DNA of 18,152 nt from Lachnoclostridium sp. UBA1781 (GTDB taxonomy: Bacteria; Bacillota; Clostridia; Lachnospirales; Lachnospiraceae), in assembly GCA_002315495.1 (NCBI GenBank), contig DCGJ01000178.1, positions 1 through 18,152 of the forward strand. The letters run 5' to 3'. Position numbers and translations under genes: made by a program. Below, one piece after another: positions 1 through 5,744 of this stretch. The notes beneath the pieces are model-generated. The model was not told the DNA's origin, made no database searches, and was given only the letters and a program-made list of their open reading frames with translations. The first letter of the stretch is position 1. Each line of letters begins with the position of its first letter.

Positions 1-20
1 GGCTATGTTTTTTCACAGCC
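1..20 (-). terminator. possible terminator hairpin after the amidase gene (cut by window edge)
   Basis: On the minus strand GGCTGTG, a run of six A and CATAGCC form a 7-bp stem (one G-T pair) 17 bases after the amidase stop codon. The T tract that would confirm a terminator lies outside the window, so this is tentative. Confidence 0.35.
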
Positions 21-37
21 CCCTTATTTTTACCCTT

Positions 38-901
38 TTACTTACCAAGAAGATAATTCATCGCGCCGACCGCATCGGCCTTCGCAATGGCTCTCATCTC
101 CTCTTCACTATCGAATAAGACAATATCCTTTTCATTATCCATAAAACAATTTTCAACGATGATGGCAACCAAGTCATTGTTTGCACCATGACGATTGATT
201 GCGTAATAATCTACCGGATTCCCATCGGAATCATAGGTATCATTGGAATTTCTCTGATACGGTCCGTTGTTCTTAAAGCCAAGCGGCTCCAATTGTGCCA
301 AAATGCTGTTTGCCAATGCATAACAATCATCCGTAATATTCTTTGCACGCGAAACGCATATCATCGAGCCGTACTGATCGTGATTATCCGAGGCATTAAA
401 ATGAATCGCCATATAAATATCTGCCCCGGCCTTCTTTGCACTTTCCACACGAAGTCGAAGATCTTCAACCAGGTCCGAAGACATCGGTGTATCATCTGTT
501 CTGGTCATATATACGGTAACATTACTGTAATTACTCTCAAGATATTCCTTAATCATCAGCGAAAGCTTAAGATTCAGTTCCTTCTCGACCATATCTCCGT
601 TCACGGCACCCGAATAGGAACCGCCATGTCCCGGGTCCAAGGCAATAACAAAATGCCGGTCATCCGCAGGATTGTCCGTAGTTTGAGCGGGTGTCGGATC
701 TTCCGAAGGAGCCGTTGGCTCGACGGTTGGAATACTCCCATTCATCGCATCCACGTCCGAAGCTGTAGCTTCATGAATACCGGTTTCCGTTTTTTCATCT
801 ACCGTTCCAACCTTTTTCCAGTTCTGGTCCTTCTCTTTGCCGCAGGAAACACATGCGAACAACATGCAGAACAAAACAATTGTAGCAACAAATCTCTTCA
901 T
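38..901 (-). CDS. N-acetylmuramoyl-L-alanine amidase, lipoprotein (Amidase_3)
   Basis: Predicted zinc-dependent peptidoglycan amidase that cleaves the bond between MurNAc and the stem peptide, acting outside the membrane. The start is the ATG at 901 (287 aa), because GGAGG lies 7 bases upstream; an upstream in-frame TTG has no such site. Residues 1-20 form a lipoprotein signal with LFAC or CVSC as possible lipoboxes. A Thr/Pro/Asp-rich linker (about 25-80) leads to the catalytic domain (84-286). The domain shows the Amidase_3 zinc ligands H92 (DPGHGG), E107 (EKELNL) and H167 (AIHFNA), and the catalytic E250 (VENCFMDN). It follows the ECF S-component gene after only 24 bases, so it probably belongs to the riboswitch-controlled transcript, although its link to B12 uptake is not obvious. 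The family call is firm; the physiological role (remodelling, separation or sporulation) is not. Confidence 0.93.
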   Translation of the reverse strand: MKRFVATIVLFCMLFACVSCGKEKDQNWKKVGTVDEKTETGIHEATASDVDAMNGSIPTVEPTAPSEDPTPAQTTDNPADDRHFVIALDPGHGGSYSGAVNGDMVEKELNLKLSLMIKEYLESNYSNVTVYMTRTDDTPMSSDLVEDLRLRVESAKKAGADIYMAIHFNASDNHDQYGSMICVSRAKNITDDCYALANSILAQLEPLGFKNNGPYQRNSNDTYDSDGNPVDYYAINRHGANNDLVAIIVENCFMDNEKDIVLFDSEEEMRAIAKADAVGAMNYLLGK

Positions 902-925
902 GTGAAACCTCCAAAACAATTCATA

Positions 926-1468
926 TCATTTCTCATCAGATGCTTTTGGGATGGATGCCTTGATGCGTTTCAGTGCCGCATTTAACGGATAAAAACAAAC
1001 AAGCGCGATGCAGAAATTATACTCTGCATGAAGAACATCCCATGGAAATCCGGCTGCAATCCATGCATACGTCTGCTTCAGATTCCACCCGAGAAAGACC
1101 GGATAGACAAAACTGCAAAGCGTGCCGAAAATCAGCCCGAAAAAGCCTGAGAAAATGGCCCAAAAGATAGGGTTACGTATCTTTCGAAACGGCAGTGCAC
1201 AAAGTCCGATGACCGGCCAGATGTAAAGATACATCACAACCCAGATACTGATTCCGTGTCGAAGCATCTCAAGTCCGACAAAAGCCACCGTAACATAGAT
1301 AATCTTTCGTCCCAGAAAGATTGTAAAAAGGATGGTGAACAAGGTCACAACCTCACAGTTCGGAATGCCCTCGAGTGCAACCTTGCCCACCTCCATAAGT
1401 GCAACCATTAATCCAATAATTGCAATTTCTAAGGGAGTACACAGAAATGATTTCTCATTCAGTCTCAT
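926..1468 (-). CDS. ECF transporter S component, probably for cobalamin or a corrinoid
   Basis: Small integral membrane protein of 180 aa with about five or six hydrophobic segments. This fits substrate-binding S components of energy-coupling-factor vitamin transporters. Near the N-terminus it has a short segment of the type IPNCEVVTLFTILFTIFLG, which I recognise from Clostridia ECF S components. No ATPase (EcfA) or EcfT gene is adjacent, as expected for group II S components that share one energising module. The start has GGGGAG about 6 bases upstream, and the gene begins 12 bases after the DUF4430 lipoprotein stop. The cobalamin riboswitch at the head of the unit and the transcobalamin-like partner suggest a corrinoid substrate. 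That is inference from context; CbrT-like function cannot be proven from sequence alone. Confidence 0.8.
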   Translation of the reverse strand: MRLNEKSFLCTPLEIAIIGLMVALMEVGKVALEGIPNCEVVTLFTILFTIFLGRKIIYVTVAFVGLEMLRHGISIWVVMYLYIWPVIGLCALPFRKIRNPIFWAIFSGFFGLIFGTLCSFVYPVFLGWNLKQTYAWIAAGFPWDVLHAEYNFCIALVCFYPLNAALKRIKASIPKASDEK

Positions 1469-1480
1469 AATGCTCCCCTA

Positions 1481-2038
1481 TTATTTTGTGTATTCAATGG
1501 AAAATGCGTCTCCGTCAGCAACAGGCTGAGTGTCACATCCAAAGTTGCAGTAGTCGCCATTGATGTAGAAGCCCCAATAAGAACCGTCAACATTGTAGTC
1601 AGCGGTTTCGCCGTTTACGACCTTAATGTAGATACCATAATCGGAATCATCTCCCTCATAGGTAAGACCTTCTGCATCGTCCATCGCGCCGCGAAGATAC
1701 TCTGCATCGGTGTATACGTCATAAACCTGCTCTTCACCTGCCGCATTTACAACGGTAATGGTAACATGCTTGCTGCCTGCCTGCTCAGTGTCAGCTGCGG
1801 TATCAGCTGCGGTATCTGCTGCAGTGTCAGGTGCGGTTTCGGTTACAGCGTCCTCAGTGGTAGCTGCATCCGTAGTAGGTGCTGCGCTCTCGTCGGTAGC
1901 CGGAGCCTCTGAAGTTTCCGGAGCTTTCGAAGTTGCTGCCGGGGCTGTTGTCTTTTCTTCCTCGCCGCATGCGGTAAGAAGACCCATAATCAGGACAAGT
2001 GCAAACAGCATTGCGGTGATCATTTTGATCTTTTTCAT
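1481..2038 (-). CDS. transcobalamin-like DUF4430 lipoprotein, putative B12 capture protein
   Basis: 185-aa secreted lipoprotein. The start is the ATG at 2038, 8 bases after GGAGG (2047-2051); longer readings run into the riboswitch B12 box and are rejected. The signal peptide ends in lipobox LTAC, so C24 would be lipidated. Residues 25-88 are a low-complexity Ala/Thr/Glu/Asp/Pro tether with a repeated DTAA unit. Residues 90-184 form a compact domain ending in YWGFYINGDYCNFG and VADGDAFSIEY. That is the pattern of DUF4430, which corresponds to the C-terminal beta domain of transcobalamin and intrinsic factor. C164 and C168 might form a disulfide. Sitting directly behind a cobalamin riboswitch and in front of an ECF S component, it probably binds cobalamin or another corrinoid at the cell surface and hands it to the transporter. 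Ligand binding itself is inferred. Confidence 0.85.
   Translation of the reverse strand: MKKIKMITAMLFALVLIMGLLTACGEEEKTTAPAATSKAPETSEAPATDESAAPTTDAATTEDAVTETAPDTAADTAADTAADTEQAGSKHVTITVVNAAGEEQVYDVYTDAEYLRGAMDDAEGLTYEGDDSDYGIYIKVVNGETADYNVDGSYWGFYINGDYCNFGCDTQPVADGDAFSIEYTK
1788..1832 (-). repeat. short in-frame tandem repeat coding a DTAA linker
   Basis: About three and a half copies of a 12-base unit (GCAGATACCGCA-like on the minus strand) encode DTAADTAADTAADT (residues 71-84) in the surface tether of the DUF4430 lipoprotein. Tandem units of a multiple of three can gain or lose copies without breaking the frame. Confidence 0.7.
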
Positions 2039-2082
2039 AAGTAGTTCCTCCATAATCTCGTGGATTTGCTTTGACAGAACAA

Positions 2083-2322
2083 CAGGCAGGTCTCCTGGCT
2101 CAGAGATCAGCACCCTCACTACCTTCCCGCTTTCGCAGTGGCTGTCTTTTCGACGTAAGTTTGGGCTCCTTCCACACAGTGACGAGTTCGCGGATGACTT
2201 TCACATCCTTCCCTTTTCACCCTGACCAAGAGTTTGTCCGCGCATGTTCGAACATGCACGGACTCCCGAACCAATCTTTATCATTGCTTCGGTTTAACCC
2301 TTTCAGGGCACCTGCTATCCAA
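2083..2322 (-). ncRNA. cobalamin riboswitch (B12 element)
   Basis: The minus strand carries the diagnostic B12 box GAGCCAGGAGACCTGCC at about 2085-2101, with GCCACTGCGAAAGCGGGAAGG upstream of it, as in the RF00174 class. The 5' segment GCAGGT (2310-2315) can pair with ACCTGC (2086-2091) to close P1. A long variable arm contains a near-perfect hairpin around the palindrome at 2242-2257. No Rho-independent terminator lies between the B12 box and the lipoprotein ATG, so control is probably at translation initiation; this mechanism is inferred. Confidence 0.93.
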
Positions 2323-2340
2323 GTTACTTTTTGCGGGTGT

Positions 2341-2369
2341 ATTGTATCACGGGCGAATGACATTTGCAA
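2341..2369 (-). promoter_or_regulatory. SigA-type promoter of the B12 uptake unit
   Basis: Minus strand TTGCAA (2364-2369), a 17-base spacer and TACAAT (2341-2346). It lies between the terminator of the upstream gene and the riboswitch, and would start transcription near 2334, just before the aptamer. Confidence 0.75.
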
Positions 2370-2370
2370 C

Positions 2371-2397
2371 AAAAGAAAAAGAGGTCAACCGACCTCT
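2371..2397 (-). terminator. Rho-independent terminator after the single-pass membrane protein gene
   Basis: Perfect 7-bp stem AGAGGTC/GACCTCT (2380-2386 and 2391-2397) with a 4-base loop. On the minus strand it is followed by TTTTTCTTTTG, 11 bases past the stop codon at 2408. It ends the c-di-GMP-type unit. Confidence 0.8.
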
Positions 2398-2407
2398 CGT
2401 TCTTACC

Positions 2408-3067
2408 TTATTTTTCTAATGCATTAATAAAAAAGTAATGCTCGTCCTCGTAAAGTCCCCAGGAATAATCTCCCGTTGCCTGTAAACGAATGGTCGCTGT
2501 GAAGGTTCGATTCGTTAACTCCTCCATCGAAAAACTGCAATCCGAGATAATTGGATGCTCTGCAGCGACAATCTGATTCTTACCATTATAGTACTTACCG
2601 TCTGAGACGCATTTGAGATAAGAGGAATCATAGGCCGACGTCTTTAGTCCCTCCAGACAAAGGGTAACTACCTTCGTTTCTTCATCCACGCTTACAATGG
2701 AAAGACGCATTCCGCTTCTCTTCTCAAGGAACAGGACATGGTTTCCAAGCGTTGGAATCACGGTGGATTCCGCCGCATCCGGAACCGCTTCCCAGCCGGT
2801 TATCTCCTCCAGAATCAATTCCGGGGTAACACTCGGGAGTGCATGCTCCGCTGACAACAGCTCTTTATCTTCCTTCGGCCACAGTATAACAATAAACACA
2901 AGGCAAAAGAGAATGGCAGGGATCAGAATCCACCACCAAAGCTTCCCTTTTCTATGCTTTTTATTATATCTTCGAAGTGCTCGATATTCTGCCGGAGACA
3001 AATCGTCATCGTCATCATAAATGACGCGCAAATGCTCCGTACTCCGGCCACCACGCTTACTGCTCAT
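2408..3067 (-). CDS. single-pass membrane protein of unknown function, coupled to the REC-GGDEF-EAL gene
   Basis: 219 aa. The start is the ATG at 3067, 7 bases after GGAGG. This ATG lies inside the last codons of the upstream REC-GGDEF-EAL gene (11-base overlap), so translation is probably coupled. Residues 1-42 are basic with an acidic DDDDD patch and would be cytoplasmic. Residues 43-63 (WWWILIPAILFCLVFIVILW) form one transmembrane segment. Residues 65-219 would be an external domain containing no motif I recognise. The coupling suggests that it works with the c-di-GMP protein, for example as an envelope output or sensor partner, but there is no direct evidence. Its gene ends at a strong terminator. 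I do not recognise the family. Confidence 0.8.
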   Translation of the reverse strand: MSSKRGGRSTEHLRVIYDDDDDLSPAEYRALRRYNKKHRKGKLWWWILIPAILFCLVFIVILWPKEDKELLSAEHALPSVTPELILEEITGWEAVPDAAESTVIPTLGNHVLFLEKRSGMRLSIVSVDEETKVVTLCLEGLKTSAYDSSYLKCVSDGKYYNGKNQIVAAEHPIISDCSFSMEELTNRTFTATIRLQATGDYSWGLYEDEHYFFINALEK

Positions 3068-4994
3068 TGGTTTCCTCCGAAATCTCAACGCCTTCTAATG
3101 CCGGTGCCTCTTCCTCTTCCGCTGCCGATACAACTGCTTCCTCAGTCACAGGTACTACAGGATTCGTTTCTTCAATGGCTACAATCTCAATTCCCCCAAG
3201 CGGGTCAACCGGTCTTGCAATCTCTTCGTTACAACAGGCATTTGCAGAGCGGACAATATCCGTTATTCCAATCATCTCGGTTTGACAATTCTTCATATAC
3301 GCCGCAAAGTCTTCCTCCGGAAGAGGCTTGGAAAACAGGAAGCCTTGCATCACATCACAACCGATCCCATGCAGATACTCTGCCTGCTCAATATTCTCTA
3401 CGCCCTCAGCTGCTACCGGTGTACGAAGATTCGCTGCCAGTCGAACAACGGACTCAAGAATAATCTTGCCTCGCTCCTCCTTCGTACATTCACGAATGAA
3501 AAGCATGTCCAGTTTAATCAGATTCACCGGAACGTCCTTTAGCGCATTTAACGTAACCGTACCGCCACCGAAGTCATCCATCTCAACAAAGTAACCATTT
3601 TCCTGGAGTTCGGTAACCAGTCGCTCCAACTGCTGCGGGTTCTCGTTGTATGCATCCTCGGTAACAGCCAGGTGGATATATTCCTTCTTTAAGTCATAAA
3701 GTTCCATCAGGCCGTTCAGATACACAATAATATTCTTACTGTACACATCAATTCGGGAAAGGTTAACGGAAATCGGAGTCACCGTGATTCCCTCATCCAG
3801 CCATTTGCGAACCTGCTTACATACGCGCTCCCATACGTAGAAGTCCAGTTTGGACACGAGACCATTCTTCTCCAATACAGGAATAAAACGATTCGGCGCA
3901 AACAGGCCCTTCTGTGGATGATTCCAGCGAACCAGTGCCTCGGCTCCGCGAAGTGTTCCTTTAACGAAATCCATCTGCGGCTGATAGTAAACCTCAATCT
4001 GTCCTTCCTCAATGGCACTGTTAATCTCATTCACGATTTCCTGCTCTTCCAATGCCAGCGCACGCATCCCCTTATCGTAAAATGCGTATCTCTCCGGAAT
4101 CTTTCCGTCCTTTGTGGAACGAAGCGCAAACAACGCACGGTCACACATAAGACTCACATCCGTGTCCGGATCGTCAACAACATAAATGCCGTATCTGGCA
4201 ACAAACTCGAACTCATCATTGCAGCTGTGCAGATAGTTCTCAATGCGCTCCATATAACGATCAATGTCAAAATGAATCATCTCCACCAGGCTGACAAAAT
4301 GGTCCACACCCAAATAACCGTGAACCACACCAAGGGATTTCTCGTTACGGAACATCTCGCCAAGATTGGACAGCAGACTATCGCCGCCCTTCACACCATA
4401 CACATCATTAAATACACGGAATCGGTCAATATCCCAGCGCACAATCACGTACACTTTCTCCGGATTCTCCGCAAAAATCGAGCGAACCGCATTGCAGAAG
4501 CTTTGTCTCGTGTAAATGCCCGTCTTCGCATCCAGAAGCGACTGCTTATACATCTCTTCCTTTCGCTGAATCTCTTCCACATACTGACGGCTTTCCTCGA
4601 CAAAGCGCTCGTTATCCTTACGTGCCAGGATATTATTGACACGATGCAGAATTACCTTGGAATTGAATGGCTTTAATACAACATCCGATGCCCCCATATC
4701 CAAAGCGCGCACCTGACTCTCAATATCCGAATCCTCCGTCAATACCACGACCGGAATATTCGGAAGGGTACCTTCCGACTGCATACGCTCCAAAACCGTA
4801 AAACCGCCCATCTCCGGCATAACAAGATCCAGTAACAACAATGCAACATCCGGATTCTCATGCAAAAGATTAATCGCCTCTACGCCATTTTCCGCCTCTA
4901 AAACATCATAATAATCCTTAAAGATTGCCTTCATAATCGAACGATTCACATAAGCATCGTCCACCACCAAAATTTTACGAATCAAACCACTCAT
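3057..4994 (-). CDS. response regulator with REC, degenerate GGDEF and EAL domains (c-di-GMP phosphodiesterase candidate)
   Basis: 645 aa. Residues 5-125 are a receiver domain with acidic D12/D13, phospho-acceptor D56, T86 and K108. Residues about 150-310 resemble GGDEF, but the signature is degenerate (GVDHF at 229-233), so cyclase activity is unlikely. Residues 320-570 are an EAL domain with the catalytic set visible: E352 in EALVRW, N411, E446, D473/D474 in MDDFGGG, K494 in IKLD, E530 in EGVE and Q550. It should therefore hydrolyse c-di-GMP when phosphorylated by a partner kinase; no kinase gene is nearby. An acidic Glu-rich tail (about 580-645) has no counterpart I know. GGAG lies 9 bases upstream of the ATG, and a good SigA promoter sits at 5043-5071. 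The stop codon overlaps the start of the next gene. Confidence 0.93.
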   Translation of the reverse strand: MSGLIRKILVVDDAYVNRSIMKAIFKDYYDVLEAENGVEAINLLHENPDVALLLLDLVMPEMGGFTVLERMQSEGTLPNIPVVVLTEDSDIESQVRALDMGASDVVLKPFNSKVILHRVNNILARKDNERFVEESRQYVEEIQRKEEMYKQSLLDAKTGIYTRQSFCNAVRSIFAENPEKVYVIVRWDIDRFRVFNDVYGVKGGDSLLSNLGEMFRNEKSLGVVHGYLGVDHFVSLVEMIHFDIDRYMERIENYLHSCNDEFEFVARYGIYVVDDPDTDVSLMCDRALFALRSTKDGKIPERYAFYDKGMRALALEEQEIVNEINSAIEEGQIEVYYQPQMDFVKGTLRGAEALVRWNHPQKGLFAPNRFIPVLEKNGLVSKLDFYVWERVCKQVRKWLDEGITVTPISVNLSRIDVYSKNIIVYLNGLMELYDLKKEYIHLAVTEDAYNENPQQLERLVTELQENGYFVEMDDFGGGTVTLNALKDVPVNLIKLDMLFIRECTKEERGKIILESVVRLAANLRTPVAAEGVENIEQAEYLHGIGCDVMQGFLFSKPLPEEDFAAYMKNCQTEMIGITDIVRSANACCNEEIARPVDPLGGIEIVAIEETNPVVPVTEEAVVSAAEEEEAPALEGVEISEETNEQ

Positions 4995-5042
4995 CGTTGT
5001 ATTCTCCTATCTCAACTTGGTTTCACAACTGTCCCTACGATA

Positions 5043-5071
5043 ATTATAAAACCATTTCAAAAAATTGGCAA
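5043..5071 (-). promoter_or_regulatory. SigA-type promoter of the REC-GGDEF-EAL gene
   Basis: Minus strand TTGCCA (5066-5071), a 17-base spacer and a perfect TATAAT (5043-5048). It is located 49 bases upstream of the ATG and downstream of the terminator at 5131-5169, which makes the two-gene unit independently transcribed. Confidence 0.78.
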
Positions 5072-5130
5072 TAAGCACTTGCTTTCATAATAACGATAAA
5101 AAACCACTTCATCGTTTAATAGCACAACTT

Positions 5131-5169
5131 TCAAACAAAACAAATACACCCCGGGGAAAACCCAGGGTG
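5131..5169 (-). terminator. Rho-independent terminator
   Basis: CACCCCGGG (5147-5155) and CCCAGGGTG (5161-5169) pair over 9 bases with one mismatch around a 5-base loop. On the minus strand the T-rich run TATTTGTTTTGTTTGA follows. It ends either the polymerase/YolD-like unit or a short transcript starting near 5265. Confidence 0.72.
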
Positions 5170-5277
5170 CACTATTGATGGGAAAAGGGATGAATATTGC
5201 AAAATCAGTCGATGCCGAATGCATCTTGTATCGGTCCACCCCTATATCTTGTGGACCTTCTTTCTGTTCGTATTGTA
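5131..5277 (-). ncRNA. candidate structured non-coding RNA or structured 3' leader segment
   Basis: Three hairpins follow one another on the minus strand: GGTCCAC/GTGGACC (5251-5257 with 5233-5239, a perfect 7 bp), GATGC/GCATC (5211-5215 with 5221-5225), and the GC-rich terminator stem at 5147-5169. A TACAAT box lies upstream at 5272-5277 with a poor -35. The only ORF across this stretch starts at a TTG without a Shine-Dalgarno sequence and has no recognisable content. I cannot match it to a known RNA family. Confidence 0.3.
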
Positions 5278-5285
5278 ACAAGCCT

Positions 5286-5440
5286 ATTTCATGTTTGCCA
5301 CCCCGAATAAAATGACGTCCTGTTGTTGCAATTTCACGCGATAAAATTATGTCGCATTATTTGTCATCGAATATCGATTTTTTATGTTTGGTGTTGTACT
5401 TTTGATGAAAACAAGGGGCATTTTCAGCCAAATGCATGTC
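5286..5440. other. intergenic stretch without a convincing gene
   Basis: AT-rich bases between the YolD-like stop codon and the hairpin region. The only structure I see is a 6-bp inverted repeat GCATTT/AAATGC (5418-5423 and 5430-5435) just after the stop codon. It lacks a proper T tract, so it is at best a weak terminator. Confidence 0.4.
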
Positions 5441-5725
5441 CTACCAGTCAACCTCACCGACATTCCAGCTAATCTCTTCCTCCGTCTGGAGGTCATGAAG
5501 AAACAAATCGGTGTTTTTCTCTGCCGTCGTGTCCATCTTGTCGTCCAAGCCGGTCAAGGCCGCAAACGGAGCAAACTGCCCTGCCCGTTGTGCCTTGGAT
5601 AGGCGCGGGTGCTTCCTTGACGTTGGATGTTCCAGATGAATGATATCGTCATAACGGCCTTCACCGATGGTATACTTCTGTACCGGCACATCCCAGCTGT
5701 TTGCAGTTTTATGATCCGAATCCAT
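5441..5725 (-). CDS. YolD-like small protein next to the Y-family polymerase
   Basis: 94-aa soluble protein. The start is the ATG at 5725 with GGAGG 5 bases upstream; a longer reading would overlap the polymerase gene. The core, around residues 30-60 (YDDIIHLEHPTSRKHP followed by LSKAQRAGQFAPFAALTGL), is the pattern I know from small proteins encoded directly after UmuC-type polymerases in Firmicutes and often annotated as YolD-like. It begins 19 bases after the polymerase stop and is presumably cotranscribed, perhaps acting as an accessory factor in translesion synthesis. The molecular role of such proteins is poorly defined; the assignment rests on this motif and the gene pairing. Confidence 0.78.
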   Translation of the reverse strand: MDSDHKTANSWDVPVQKYTIGEGRYDDIIHLEHPTSRKHPRLSKAQRAGQFAPFAALTGLDDKMDTTAEKNTDLFLHDLQTEEEISWNVGEVDW

Positions 5726-5744
5726 GGCAGCCTCCTTCCCTGTC

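Noticed and set aside
188..985. 265-residue open frame on the plus strand
   Set aside because: It lies opposite the amidase gene, has no Shine-Dalgarno sequence and no recognisable domain, and its composition (rich in Ile, Arg, Cys and His) is typical of an antisense shadow.
2039..2119. N-terminal extension of the DUF4430 lipoprotein
   Set aside because: The extra codons run through the B12 box of the riboswitch, and the ATG at 2038 has the Shine-Dalgarno sequence and begins a perfect lipoprotein signal.
2242..2257. Palindrome GCATGTTCGAACATGC as a LexA/SOS box
   Set aside because: The half-sites do not fit the CGAAC-N4-GTTCG layout, and it is explained as a stem of the cobalamin riboswitch.
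3918..4676. 252-residue open frame on the plus strand
   Set aside because: It is antisense to the REC-GGDEF-EAL gene, whose domains and catalytic residues are unmistakable. It has no start signal and no motif.
5057..5281. 74-residue open frame on the minus strand
   Set aside because: It has a TTG start without a Shine-Dalgarno sequence, crosses a terminator hairpin and the promoter of the next gene, and has no recognisable content.
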